Shown here: positions 45,376 through 54,387 of the stretch, in pieces
Layout: every line of letters starts with the position of its first letter
Position numbering within the stretch: the first letter of the stretch is position 1
DNA from: CAVZTX01 sp963778375
Lineage (GTDB): Bacteria; Chloroflexota; Ktedonobacteria; Ktedonobacterales; Ktedonobacteraceae
DNA length: 64,000 nucleotides
Assembly: GCA_963778375.1 (NCBI GenBank)
Contig: CAVZTX010000018.1
Location: 124,001 to 188,000 of the forward strand
Reading direction: 5' to 3'
The notes under the pieces: generated by a model
The model's database searches: none
Told to the model about the DNA's origin: nothing
What the model saw: only the letters and a program-made list of their open reading frames with translations
Program-made: the position numbers and the translations under genes

Positions 45376-45663
45376 TCAAGTAACCAGGGGATTTCTGCCA
45401 GGTGACGTAAAAGACGGTAGAGGGAAAGTAGCTGCTTTTTGAGCGATGGTGTATTCATGCCGAAGGGCTTTTTCTGCTAGATAGACCTTTAAGATGATGT
45501 GGAGATTTTCAGCTAAGAAGAGGGCGCGGTCGGGCTGAAGATACAGGGACTTTAAGGTATCTTTCGACCCACTGATGCGGATAAGCATTCTTGTTGCCGC
45601 TAGTTCGAGTTCTCGGTTTATGAATGTGTTGTCCATTGATAAAGGGGCTACTCTCTGCTTCAT
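45376..45663 (-). CDS. hypothetical helical protein, possibly frameshifted
   Basis: 95 residues. Its ATG overlaps the stop of the upstream acetyltransferase (ATGA), which suggests coupling. Mostly helical (FINRELELAATRMLIRISGS, FLAENLHIILKVYLAEKALR). After residue ~72 the sequence loses its pattern, while an overlapping frame (about 45458 to 45310: SLKKQLLSLYRLLRHLAEIP, WLLERGFKELAARNIIALKE) continues the same helical style. A one-base shift near 45460 would give one helical protein of ~115 residues. No family recognised. Confidence 0.45.
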   Translation of the reverse strand: MKQRVAPLSMDNTFINRELELAATRMLIRISGSKDTLKSLYLQPDRALFLAENLHIILKVYLAEKALRHEYTIAQKAATFPLPSFTSPGRNPLVT

Positions 45664-46127
45664 TCCAGGTCGTAACGAAACACTAGCATATCACGTAGAG
45701 GAATACCACGATCCACTATTGGCGGTTGGATATAGGCGAAGTAGTCGCGGCGAATCTCGAACATGCGGAAGCCGCATTTCTGGTAGAAGGCAATGTTTTC
45801 AAGGGAGGAATTTGCTGTGCCAACCAGGAGTGATTGGCCTCCACGCTTACGCAGTTCATGCTGTAAGGTTTGCATAATTTGCTTGCCATAACCATGTCCG
45901 CGTTGGGTCTCGGCTACGGCGATGTAGATGATTTCACTGGGCTGATGTTCCTGCCAGCGCACTACGGCGGCTCCGATGAGTTGATTGTCGAGTCTGGCTG
46001 CGTAGACGGTGCAGGTAGGATCGAGGAGGGCAGCACGAACGCGCTCCTCGCCTTCTTCGGCGGCTGAGAGGATTGGGAGCAAAGATATTGACTCATTACT
46101 AGCAATCTGTTCAGTTACAAGGAACAT
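45660..46127 (-). CDS. GNAT family N-acetyltransferase
   Basis: 155 residues from ATG 46127 with GGGAGG; an upstream ATG at 46145 overlaps the tldE stop but has no ribosome site. Seen: EIIYIAVAETQRGHGYGKQI, where Q-R-G-H-G-Y-G is the acetyl-CoA loop (Q/R-x-x-G-x-G/A), and LLVGTANSSLENIAFYQKCGFRMFEI, which the family uses for the last strand and helix. Follows tldD-tldE on the same strand, probably in the operon. Substrate unknown. Confidence 0.85.
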   Translation of the reverse strand: MFLVTEQIASNESISLLPILSAAEEGEERVRAALLDPTCTVYAARLDNQLIGAAVVRWQEHQPSEIIYIAVAETQRGHGYGKQIMQTLQHELRKRGGQSLLVGTANSSLENIAFYQKCGFRMFEIRRDYFAYIQPPIVDRGIPLRDMLVFRYDLE

Positions 46128-46141
46128 AGTGTCCTCCCTCT

Positions 46142-47485
46142 TCATTGACCGGAGATGGTGAGGTCTTCGAAGCGGAGGGCGAGGGGGCCTGAGAAGTTGC
46201 CGGTGAATTGGGTTTCTGATGATGCGGTGAAGTTGCCAAATGCGGAGAAAACGTTTCCGCTGAGTGATCCACCTTTGATGGGTATTTTGTTTCCATGAGA
46301 GTAGAGATAGCCTAGCTTGATTTCGGATACGAAATTGCCGGTCTGGGAGTCGGGGTTCATCCAGGAAAAGGCGACTATTTCGTAGGTGGGGTCTTCGGAG
46401 CGAAGGGCGTCATAGGGTTGCTGACCGGGGGCCATTACAATATTGCCGAAGTTACCTGTAACGGGTACGCCAAGGTATTGTGCGTAGCGCTGGGTTGCCC
46501 AGTATCGCTGCAAAATGCCATCTCGGATGATCTCGGTGTCTCTGGCGGGAATACCCTCGGAGTCAAAGGCAAGCGTTTCATCGCCAAATGGGAGCATTCT
46601 ACTTGAGGAAAGGGTGAGCGCTGTAGCGTTTGCTGAGGAGGATGCTGAAGCAATTGGCTCTCCAATGCGTAGGCGAGAGAGCGATCTATAGACTGTTTGT
46701 GCTGAGGAGTGGTAGATAAACGGTGAAAAAAGGTCTACAAGGGCATCACCGCTGATCAATACGCGTCCCTTGTGGGTTTTGGGAATAGAGGCGTTGAGGC
46801 TGTCTCTGGCAAATTGAGCATTGTGGCGGATGAGTTCTGCTATGTGAAGGTCGCTTGCCCTGCACCTGTTTGTCAATATGTAATGTTCAGTATCGTTCGT
46901 ACTATCACTGGCGATCAAGAACATTTCTAGCATGATGGAGGTTTTTTGTGTGGTGGCATTGATGCCACGGCTATTTTGAAAGTGGATCGTCGAGGTGGTG
47001 GCAAAAAGCTCTGTAGAACTTGCAATAATCTGCGCCTCGTGGCTAGAGGTTTCTGCGATAGTTGAAATCAGCTCCTCTAAAGTCTCTAGCGGATGCTCTA
47101 AGATTTCCTTATCACAGCTTTCGACGGTTGGATAGCCCTGTGTTGGTGGAAGGGGCAGGGAGTAGTAGGGATTTCCGGTCGCTTTTGCCATGACGAGAGA
47201 TGATTCGAGCATATGCTGAGCATCTAAACGCGATGTAGGAGAGGGAACAAGGGTGAAGCTTGCACTTCCACGCAAAGGAGAACCATCATGTTCTGCCGGA
47301 AGATCATGAAAAATATGCGCAGTAAGTTTCTGAATGTTTACCTCTCTACGCTCATCTATATGCTGATTAGTGGCAAATACTTGCCGACTGGAATCGGTGA
47401 CAAAACGTATCGACCAGTCGTGAACATCGGGATGGCGCTGCAGCTCGTCAGCAACCTGTTGTATAAATTCTTGTTCTATTTCCAT
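46142..47485 (-). CDS. tldE: TldE/PmbA-type subunit of the TldD/E metalloprotease
   Basis: 447 residues. TldE pairs with TldD and lacks the zinc-binding HExxxH. Seen: the PmbA-like middle FQNSRGINATTQKTS, the substrate-channel region GRVLISGDALVDLFSPFIYH, FDSEGIPARDTEIIRDGILQRY and the C-terminal GNFVSEIKLGYLYSHGNKIP with IKGGSLSGNVFSAFGNF. The complex trims small peptides or bacteriocin precursors after they pass into its channel. Its ATG overlaps the tldD stop as TAATG. Sequence is somewhat divergent from proteobacterial PmbA. Confidence 0.87.
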   Translation of the reverse strand: MEIEQEFIQQVADELQRHPDVHDWSIRFVTDSSRQVFATNQHIDERREVNIQKLTAHIFHDLPAEHDGSPLRGSASFTLVPSPTSRLDAQHMLESSLVMAKATGNPYYSLPLPPTQGYPTVESCDKEILEHPLETLEELISTIAETSSHEAQIIASSTELFATTSTIHFQNSRGINATTQKTSIMLEMFLIASDSTNDTEHYILTNRCRASDLHIAELIRHNAQFARDSLNASIPKTHKGRVLISGDALVDLFSPFIYHSSAQTVYRSLSRLRIGEPIASASSSANATALTLSSSRMLPFGDETLAFDSEGIPARDTEIIRDGILQRYWATQRYAQYLGVPVTGNFGNIVMAPGQQPYDALRSEDPTYEIVAFSWMNPDSQTGNFVSEIKLGYLYSHGNKIPIKGGSLSGNVFSAFGNFTASSETQFTGNFSGPLALRFEDLTISGQ

Positions 47486-48867
47486 TAACCGAGTCTCGCT
47501 CTCAAACGTAAATGTGGTCCGCCTGTACTGACCGGAACGATTTCTTTGTGCCCCTTGCCGCAGTTGCCACTACTGAACTCAAGATCATTGGCGATAGCGC
47601 TGATCGAGCCGAGCAGTTCTGGAACATAACCGCTCATGCCGATCGGAGAAAATATGCGCCCTGTTGGCTTGCCGTGTTTGTATTCTTCGCCGATATGCAC
47701 GGTGACTTGTACTCCCCAGCCAATGGGGTCTTCCTTCCCGCTCATTGCGCGGCGCAGGTAAATGCCATCTTCCAGGCTCTCAAGCAGGTCAGAGGGAGTT
47801 TGTTCGCCTGTGCCGAAAAAGGTATTGGACATGCGTACATATGCTTTACGCGCAAAGCTTTCCCTGCGGCCATTGGCGGTGCGTTGATAGGCTGGAAGGG
47901 CGAGGGTTGAGTAAAGGTCGGAGAGGGGGTGGATCAGGATGCCGTTTTCAAGGATCTGAGTGGGTTGGGCGAGCATGCCTTCATCATCAAAGAAGTACGT
48001 GCCGTATGCACCTGCAACACGCGGGTCGTCAAACATGCTCACGCCAGGGGCAGCTACCCGTTTTTCGATAAACTGGGCGGATTTTGCGCGATTCTTTGGG
48101 AACAGATCAAGCTCGGTTCCGTGACCGAAGCATTCGTGGGCAATAACTCCAGCGGTTGAATTGTCTGTCACAACGTCGTAGTCACCTGGAGGTATCTGTT
48201 GCGCTTGCAGCAGGCGCAGGGCATCTTCTTTCAGAAGGTTCAATTCGTCATCATTCATCGTGATGATTTCTAATCCGCCTGTGCCACCATGTGAGGTGAA
48301 TGCATATTGCATGTGCTCGTTATCACCTACCATTAGAAAGAGATAGAGCATGGTTCTAATGATGGTCTGGTCGAGTGTGTAAGCAGGACGAAGGAATATA
48401 CGCTGGCTATAGCTGTCACTGTAGCCAATCTGGGCGTTGACTACGCGTGAGTCAAGCTGTTGGGCACGTTCTTGCAAGGAGCGCAGTATGGAGAGTTTTT
48501 CCTGGACTGGTACGGTGGCCGGATCGAGTTGGACAGGTGTAATGAATGTCTGACTCTGAGCAAGCTCTTGAATTGGTAGTGGCTTTACACTCGTTCCTGG
48601 TCGAGGAAGACCGTTTGCCCAGCTTTGCACGGACTGTACGAGTTTTGCGCTGTTGCCCTCGCTACTGGCGAATTCCTCAACAGCAGTGCCGGTATAGACG
48701 GTGAACACGATGCCTGTATTTGGATCCAGGGGGTCCAGTGATTGATTTTTGCGATCCAGAGATGCCCTTGTGCCTTCGGTTCTCATCCAGAGCGCGGAGG
48801 CATAGGGAAATGTTTTTTCAAGGTCTGCAAGCAGGTCTTGAATGGTCTGGCTTAGAGCAGCATTCAC
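47485..48867 (-). CDS. tldD: TldD-type catalytic subunit of the TldD/E metalloprotease
   Basis: 460 residues from GTG 48867 with GAAAGG upstream. The frame stays open to 49083, but that part encodes the dispersed repeat, not TldD. The zinc site is visible: AGVIAHECFGHGTELD (H-E-x-x-x-H, ~residue 238), with the later family Cys expected near the C-terminus. Also ATVPVQEKLSILRSLQERAQ, RRAMSGKEDPIGWGVQVTVH and a C-terminal GKGHKEIVPVSTGGPHLRLR, which is the typical TldD ending. Partner of the downstream tldE. Confidence 0.9.
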   Translation of the reverse strand: MNAALSQTIQDLLADLEKTFPYASALWMRTEGTRASLDRKNQSLDPLDPNTGIVFTVYTGTAVEEFASSEGNSAKLVQSVQSWANGLPRPGTSVKPLPIQELAQSQTFITPVQLDPATVPVQEKLSILRSLQERAQQLDSRVVNAQIGYSDSYSQRIFLRPAYTLDQTIIRTMLYLFLMVGDNEHMQYAFTSHGGTGGLEIITMNDDELNLLKEDALRLLQAQQIPPGDYDVVTDNSTAGVIAHECFGHGTELDLFPKNRAKSAQFIEKRVAAPGVSMFDDPRVAGAYGTYFFDDEGMLAQPTQILENGILIHPLSDLYSTLALPAYQRTANGRRESFARKAYVRMSNTFFGTGEQTPSDLLESLEDGIYLRRAMSGKEDPIGWGVQVTVHIGEEYKHGKPTGRIFSPIGMSGYVPELLGSISAIANDLEFSSGNCGKGHKEIVPVSTGGPHLRLRARLG

Positions 48868-48970
48868 AAATAGAAACCTTTCTTCTAGGGGATATGACGT
48901 TATTGTATCATTTCCTTGCAGGGAGGGGGCAAGGGAACGTCTCCATAGGCGTTCCCTATAAGAGCCACCC

Positions 48971-49109
48971 CCAGGGCACCCGCGAGGGCTTACACGGGTA
49001 GGTTTCTTAGAGAAAAGGCCTGAGAGGTGGGCGGCCGAAAGGTTACCTGTCCCCCAGACAGGTTCCCGCAAGGGGCCCCGCACCGCTCCCAGCCGCCCCT
49101 GCCTCTACA
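48971..49109. repeat. composite repeat (CTTAGAGAAAAG / GGTTACCTGTCCCCCAGACAGG / CCGCAAGGGG)
   Basis: About 139 bp. Order: CAGGGCACCCGCGAGG, TTTCTTAGAGAAAAGGCCTG, AGAGGTGGGCGGCCGAAAGG, TTACCTGTCCCCCAGACAGG, TTCCCGCAAGGGGCCCCGCA, CCGCTCCCAGCCGCCCCTGC. Split or partial copies lie at 29041-29274 and 27664-27735. It separates tldD from the PfkB gene. Confidence 0.75.
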
Positions 49110-49164
49110 AACCGGCAGAGTCTCTTGCAAAACACCTACCCGGTGTAAGGTTCGGCAGGGACCC

Positions 49165-50442
49165 TTACTGATGGCTATCGCTTGGCCCAACCCAGACTTC
49201 TTGAGCATTATCCCAGCGCCAGTTGCCGTCTGCTCCATCGAAGGTGAGTTGTAAACGGGGCCAGTTTGCAGCCATGCGGGCGGCTGTTTCGGGCCAGCTT
49301 CTTACGGCGGTGAGGGCGTCAACTGCTTCGACGCTGCATGCTCCTACGGCGCAGGCTGCTGAGAGGGTGGCATGTGGTGTCATTCCTCGGAGAAGTCCCA
49401 TGAGGAAACCTGCGATTGTGGCGTCACCTGAGCCTGTGGTACCGGCAATGTGGGTTGAGAAGCAGGGTGCCCATAGTTCGCGGTTTGTCCAATCTGTGGG
49501 GTTGTCGAGCTGGCAGCGGCCTATCTGGGTAAGGGTGTTGGCATTTGCAGTGCGCAGGTATAAGCCGCGTTCTCCGATCTTGATGCCGACGATCTTTGTT
49601 CCCATGTCGAGGAGGGATTGGGCGAGTTCTGAGATCATCGCGGGTGTGATGGAATGGAGGGGCCTGCCATGCTCTGATTGGGCCGCAAGTTGGTCGAAGA
49701 TTGGGCGATGGAGCATGAGGAGGATTTCCTCGGCACTAGGTAGGAATACATCTACGTAGGGTAGGGTAGTGCTCAGGATAGCTTGCCAGTCGGCGCGACC
49801 GGCGGCACTATGGGGGTCGGGCATCGAGAGATCAAGCGAGGTCGTGATACCCATTGTTTTGACACGCCGGAATATCGTTGCTAGCTCGGCTCCATCTTCC
49901 AGGTACATGCGCTCCATCAGTGGTGGGTAGCCGAAATGAAACAGGCGTATCGTTTCCAGGGCTTCGTAGCGTATATCGTCAGCGCTGAAAGTGGCGTTGC
50001 AGCCGGGCGCATGGATGAGCATGCGGTCGGCATTGGATGGGCTGAGAATGATGGAGTAGGAACTGGACTCGCCATCGGCAATCAGCATTCCATCTGATAG
50101 CCTGGTTCCGTGGGATGCGACGATTTGCAGGATTGCCTGGCCGAAGAGGTCTGGGCCAACTTTTCCCATTAAACGTGTTGAAATTCCCAGCTTATGCAGG
50201 GCCAGGCCGGTATTCGAGACCGCGCCGCCTGTGGCGAAGATAACGGGTCCGGCCTCGATGGTTTGCCCAGGTAAAAACCAGGTGGTCCTTGCGGTTGTGC
50301 CTGTATTTACGGCCAGTGTTGGAATGACATCGAGGCAGATATGCCCGGCAACGACCGCTTCAGGTGCAGGTGCGATGAGGATGGAGGTTAGGAGATGAGG
50401 TGTTTGTTCTGGAGTTTTCCAGAATTCTTGTGCTTCACTCAC
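49165..50442 (-). CDS. PfkB-family carbohydrate kinase
   Basis: 425 residues, longer than the ~310 typical of the family. Starts at GTG 50442 with AAGGA; an ATG start is absent. Seen: VVAGHICLDVIPTL (N-terminal G-H-x-C-x-D), FATGGAVSNTGLALHKLG (substrate G-G/A-x-x-N), LMGKVGPDLFGQAIL (K-x-G-x-D), IIGIKIGERGLYL-like strand, and the catalytic GTTGSGDATIAGF (G-x-G-D, ~337). Phosphorylates a sugar or nucleoside. Last in an operon with an aldolase and a Gfo/Idh enzyme; the gap to the latter is 3 nt. Confidence 0.87.
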   Translation of the reverse strand: MSEAQEFWKTPEQTPHLLTSILIAPAPEAVVAGHICLDVIPTLAVNTGTTARTTWFLPGQTIEAGPVIFATGGAVSNTGLALHKLGISTRLMGKVGPDLFGQAILQIVASHGTRLSDGMLIADGESSSYSIILSPSNADRMLIHAPGCNATFSADDIRYEALETIRLFHFGYPPLMERMYLEDGAELATIFRRVKTMGITTSLDLSMPDPHSAAGRADWQAILSTTLPYVDVFLPSAEEILLMLHRPIFDQLAAQSEHGRPLHSITPAMISELAQSLLDMGTKIVGIKIGERGLYLRTANANTLTQIGRCQLDNPTDWTNRELWAPCFSTHIAGTTGSGDATIAGFLMGLLRGMTPHATLSAACAVGACSVEAVDALTAVRSWPETAARMAANWPRLQLTFDGADGNWRWDNAQEVWVGPSDSHQ

Positions 50443-50445
50443 AAT

Positions 50446-51613
50446 TTAGTCCTTGCTGTTGAGTTGGATGACTTGTGTTTGAGCGTGAGATGCCAGCGCG
50501 GCTGTCAGGATGCGGTGGCTCTGCTCGGTCTCCTCGGGAGTGACGCAGTAGAAGGGTTGGCGCATGGTACCGGGATGCGCAAGTTCATCGCAGAAGGCGG
50601 CCCACATTTGCAAGATCGAGTCGGAGAAGCCAAACTCGAAGATGTCGCCGGTGATTGTTGGATAGGCGGATTTCGAGCCGAGGTCCTGCAATTGCCAGGC
50701 TTGCGAATCGCCGGGCATATAAGTCATTGTGCGCAACGTTTTGGGATACTTGGTGCTAAATTCAGCCGAAAAGCGGGTGCCAAGGATGCGAATGTACCAG
50801 GTGTTGGTCTCGCCTGGGGCGATGCGCTTGACCTCAAGCAGCATTGGGAAATGCTGATCTTCGTTTTTCACTTCACATGCCAGGGTGGCGTTATCCCATG
50901 TTTCACATGGTACCATGGCTGCACCAGGTCTGGTGTTTTCTGGACGTTCGGTGACTACTTTAGAGAGCAGTGCGCGAAGGTTGTGTGGGAACCAGTGCGC
51001 ACGCAGCGGGATATGTAGGACGTGCATGCCAAGATCGCCCATGCAGCCATACTCGCCATTTGTCGCTATGCGGCGTTTCCAGTTGATCGGCTTGTGTGGA
51101 TCGAGGTCACTGCTGTGTAGAAAGCCTGCCTGTACCTCTAGAATCGTTCCGAAGCGTTGCTCGCGGATGAAATGCAGGATCTGCTGTGCGCCTGGGAAGA
51201 ATGGGAATTCCGAGGAACAGCGCACCAGCACTTCTGGATGGCGATGTGCAGCTTCTATGATGTGGGCGTTGGCGGCTTGATCGATGCCGAAGGGTTTTTC
51301 GCCGAGCAGGTGCTTTCCGGCTGCAATAATGTCTGATATAAAATTGCTCGTGGAGGTTGTGGGGAACGGCGCAGTAGATGGCGTCAATGTCGGGTGAGTT
51401 CAGGAGGTCGGTGTAGTCCTGGGTTGCAATGTGGATGGTATCCAGCGAATCGGAGAACCAGCGCAGCATGGCGGGGTTTGTATCACAGATGCCGACGATG
51501 CGTGGGGCAACGTCGAAGTCGAGCAGGTGTGCCCAGCGGGCGGTTGCGCTGGCAAATTCACGCCCCATCAGGCCGCAGCCGATGATTCCGAAACGAATGT
51601 AGCGCTTTGACAT
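50446..51613 (-). CDS. Gfo/Idh/MocA family oxidoreductase, frameshifted near residue 93
   Basis: About 388 residues after correction. From ATG 51613 (GGAAGGA): IRFGIIGCGLMGREFASATA (Rossmann G-x-G-x-x-G) to CAVPHNLHEQFY, where the frame breaks near 51335 in a TTTTAT run. It resumes SDIIAAGKHLLGEKPFGIDQ (the E-K-P motif, ~105) and continues with EYGCMGDLGMHVLHIPLRAH (catalytic D-x-x-x-H, ~205) to 50446. Both halves are intact family sequence. Aldolase upstream (51 nt), PfkB kinase downstream (3 nt). Likely a sugar or inositol dehydrogenase step. Confidence 0.83.
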
Positions 51614-51664
51614 GTTTTTCCTTCCGGTTGGATGGAGCTAATAATGGATTTTGATTGTTGAATT

Positions 51665-52498
51665 TCATTTGTGCAATATTGAGAGTGCTTGTTCTGGGGT
51701 GGCTGATTCGTGAACGAGGGACATGAGGGCGCGGACCATGTATGATGGGCGCTCATATTGGATGACGTTGCGGCCATAGACGATGCCCGCGGCTCCCTGG
51801 CGCATTAGAGCGTGGGTGCGCTGTACGATCTCCTCTTCGGAGGTTTTACCACCTCCACGTACGAGGACTGGATGGCCGGCGGCCACTTCGATGACCTGGT
51901 GGTACTGGCTTGCGTCGTCGCATGGGTCGGCTTTGATTACATCGGCACCTAGCTCGACTGCCTGGCGTACCAGGGGAAGGATTTTGTCGAGGTCTCCATC
52001 GACCATGTAGCCTCCGGCTTCCAAGTTGATCTGCATTACCAGCGGCTCGATCATCAAGGGCATGCCGAAGCGGCTGCATTGAGGTTTGAGGCGACAGATG
52101 TTTTCGACGCATTGGGCGTATAGTTCTGGCTGGTCGGGTAGCAATAGCAAGTTTATGACTACGCATGCGGCGTCGAGTGCAACTGCCTGCTCGACGGCGT
52201 CCTCAATCAAGCGGCTGAATAGATAGCGTGGCAGTTGCCGGTTATAGACGTTGGCCACGTCGGTACGCAGTACAAGCGATGGTTTGGCTTTACCAGGTAT
52301 GGCTTGCAGCAGAGGTGCGAGTCCTGGACTAAGCTGGACCGCGTCGGGGTTGGCGTCGACGATGACGTTGATGACGTGGCGCATATCCTCAATGTTGTTG
52401 AGGAATGATCGCTCGTTGAAAAAGCCGTGGTCAATGGCGACATCGAAACAGCGTCCATCCTGGGCTAGTAGTCGATTCAATCGAGGGGTAGCGTTCAT
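51665..52498 (-). CDS. class I aldolase of the FbaB/LsrF/DhnA type
   Basis: 277 residues from ATG 52498 with AAGGAG. Schiff-base aldolase TIM barrel: FDVAIDHGFFNERSFLNN (A-I-D-H-G, ~18-22), LELGADVIKADPCDDASQ-like strand with the Schiff-base Lys (VIKADPCDD, ~190), VLVRGGGKTSEEEI (phosphate-binding, ~212) and GAAGIVYGRNVIQY (~236). Members cleave fructose-1,6-bisphosphate, deoxy-phosphogluconates or phospho-AI-2. First gene of the operon with Gfo/Idh and PfkB genes, which suggests a route of oxidation, phosphorylation, then cleavage of a sugar or cyclitol. Confidence 0.85.
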   Translation of the reverse strand: MNATPRLNRLLAQDGRCFDVAIDHGFFNERSFLNNIEDMRHVINVIVDANPDAVQLSPGLAPLLQAIPGKAKPSLVLRTDVANVYNRQLPRYLFSRLIEDAVEQAVALDAACVVINLLLLPDQPELYAQCVENICRLKPQCSRFGMPLMIEPLVMQINLEAGGYMVDGDLDKILPLVRQAVELGADVIKADPCDDASQYHQVIEVAAGHPVLVRGGGKTSEEEIVQRTHALMRQGAAGIVYGRNVIQYERPSYMVRALMSLVHESATPEQALSILHK

Positions 52499-52606
52499 GA
52501 AGTTCTCCTTGCTTGATTATTGTCTGGTAAACTGCACCCTGTTGTCAAGACACGGACACAACCTTTTCTTCCTCTGTACACTTCTACTTTTTTGTCGTGC
52601 AAAGTG

Positions 52607-53155
52607 CTATTGCTGATGATTACCCATAAGCCTGCGGGATAACCGTTCACATGCTGATTCGGAGACGTACTCAGATGCATTAGAGCTGCAGAGGAAGCAA
52701 GCAGGTCCATTTGGAACGAAGCCGAAGGCGTGGTAGAAAGCAATGGCTTTCTCGTTGTAGGATGCTACATTGAGCATCACCTCTTTGTCTGTTCCAAGCC
52801 AGTCGAGCGCTGTTTGCAGAAGATGCTTTCCGACTCCTTTGCTCTGGAAGTCTGGCAAGACATAGAGTGCTTGAAGAAGGTTCTCATGGTCGTCCTGTTT
52901 GACAATACAGAAACCGATGATAACGGTTTCTTCCAGGGCTACCCAGGAGTGAAAAGGGGCGGTACACACGGATTGTCTACGCCGTTCTCGGCTTTCTCTC
53001 GCCGTTTCAGGGTCCTCACGAAATCGCGCTTCGATATCTTCTTTTGTAATCCCATACGTCTCATTGGGGTAGGTTGCGATCCAGGTGTGGCGTTGTACGT
53101 CTCTCATCGCATCAACATCGTCAGGAAGAGCCTCGCGAATGTCTATGCTCTTCAT
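52607..53155 (-). CDS. GNAT family N-acetyltransferase
   Basis: 182 residues, ATG 53155 with AAAGGA. Seen: IDIREALPDDVDAMRDVQ (start), NLLQALYVLPDFQSKGVGKHLL, where Q-S-K-G-V-G is the acetyl-CoA loop (~111), and LNVASYNEKAIAFYHAFGFV (~131-150). C-terminal ~25 residues extend beyond the fold with two Cys. Substrate unknown. About 108 nt upstream of the aldolase operon on the same strand. Confidence 0.87.
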   Translation of the reverse strand: MKSIDIREALPDDVDAMRDVQRHTWIATYPNETYGITKEDIEARFREDPETARESRERRRQSVCTAPFHSWVALEETVIIGFCIVKQDDHENLLQALYVLPDFQSKGVGKHLLQTALDWLGTDKEVMLNVASYNEKAIAFYHAFGFVPNGPACFLCSSNASEYVSESACERLSRRLMGNHQQ

Positions 53156-53333
53156 TTCTTTGTTCCTTTCATCATTGCTTTCAACGCTTTCCTGTTGCTG
53201 ATTTGCTTGCTACCATACATTTTAAGCTGCTCTGTTGTCAAGGCACCATCTAGGAATCCGTGACCTAAGACCTTGACAGATGGGCAACTCAACTGTACAC
53301 TTCGTGAAAATACTAGAGTTAGGTTGGATCTGT

Positions 53334-54296
53334 ATGGCAACATCAACGAGTTCGATGGTCGAAACAAAAGATCTTGGAGAAAGTACGAACTCTTTTCCAC
53401 CAGGATCATGTCGTCCCTGGTGGAAACAGTCGGCCACTTATGTGGCTTCTGGTGTGCGCATTTGCCGCCAGGATATCTCAGGGTTAATCACCCTGGTGGG
53501 ACTTTTTACGCTGCCACCTCTTGCCGCGGTCATTGTTGGTAGCCAGCCGGGAGCAGTTGCTTTTTGGGTTGCTTCGGCTCTGCCGTGGATTACGATCACG
53601 CTTGGCAATATCGCGGTAGTACTGGCTGTTGAGGCTATCGATGCTGGGCAACCTGTAGTGCCTGCTCAGATCTTGCCCGCGGCGGTGCGCTGGCTTCCGC
53701 GCTATCTGTGGGCTAATGGCATTACCACTATCCTCTTCTGGGGGCTGTTCACGCCTTTGCAGGCAGTTGTTGCGCAGCAGACAAATCACTGGGGTTGGAT
53801 AACGATTGCCCCGCTCGCAATCCTGATACTGCCAATGCTTTTCTGGCATGTACGGCTGGTCTTCGCGACGTATGCTGCCATTGTGGATGACCAACCGGGC
53901 GTTCGCTCAGTCCTGATTAGCGTTGGTATTGCCCGTCAGCGCTGGTTGATGGTGGCGGCAGCCTTCGCACTTTCAGTGCTCATAGAAGCGCCAATTGTTG
54001 GCCCGCTGTATCTGCTTGTTCTCCATAACACTAATCCATTGGTTGCAGGTGGATTTACCTGGGCAATTGTTATCCTGATGCGGCCTATCTTCATTGCCAC
54101 GTTGCATGAAATTTATCAAGATTTTCGACCGGCGGCTTCTATCGTTGCAAGTCGCAAGAAGCCGCGCCCGGTTCCTATCTGGCGTTTCCTCCGTCCCAGA
54201 CACTTACGGGCTGTCCCGCGCTTGCTACGAAAGAGATGGACGTTACGACCGCGGGTTTGGGAACGTTTTCCTCTACCTTACCCCAGGGCGCGATAA
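53334..54296 (+). CDS. multi-pass membrane protein
   Basis: 320 residues from ATG 53334; no good ribosome site, so the start is uncertain. Six hydrophobic segments: LITLVGLFTLPPLAAVIV, ALPWITITLGNIAVVLAVEA, LWANGITTILFWGLF, IAPLAILILPMLFWHVRLVF, MVAAAFALSVLIEAPIVGPL and GGFTWAIVILMRPIFIA. C-terminal ~50 residues are Arg/Pro-rich and cytoplasmic. Its stop codon lies inside a GATAAATC repeat (54285-54310), so the native tail may have been cut or extended when the repeat inserted. Function unknown. Confidence 0.65.
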   Translation: MATSTSSMVETKDLGESTNSFPPGSCRPWWKQSATYVASGVRICRQDISGLITLVGLFTLPPLAAVIVGSQPGAVAFWVASALPWITITLGNIAVVLAVEAIDAGQPVVPAQILPAAVRWLPRYLWANGITTILFWGLFTPLQAVVAQQTNHWGWITIAPLAILILPMLFWHVRLVFATYAAIVDDQPGVRSVLISVGIARQRWLMVAAAFALSVLIEAPIVGPLYLLVLHNTNPLVAGGFTWAIVILMRPIFIATLHEIYQDFRPAASIVASRKKPRPVPIWRFLRPRHLRAVPRLLRKRWTLRPRVWERFPLPYPRAR

Positions 54297-54310
54297 ATCG
54301 GGCCCCTACA
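54285..54310. repeat. GGGCGCGATAAATCGGGCCCC-TACA hairpin repeat
   Basis: 26 bp. The TAA of GATAAATC is the stop codon of the membrane protein gene (54294-54296). A near-identical unit is at 55383-55410. Confidence 0.8.
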
Positions 54311-54387
54311 GCTTTGGCATCGTTTTGCTTGTCAGATAGCTTCTCTGGCAAGCACGATAAAATGGTTCACCGGAGGAGATAAATTGC

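Noticed and set aside
48868..49083. N-terminal extension of TldD
   Set aside because: The extra 72 codons translate the dispersed repeat; GTG 48867 with a ribosome site matches the family start.
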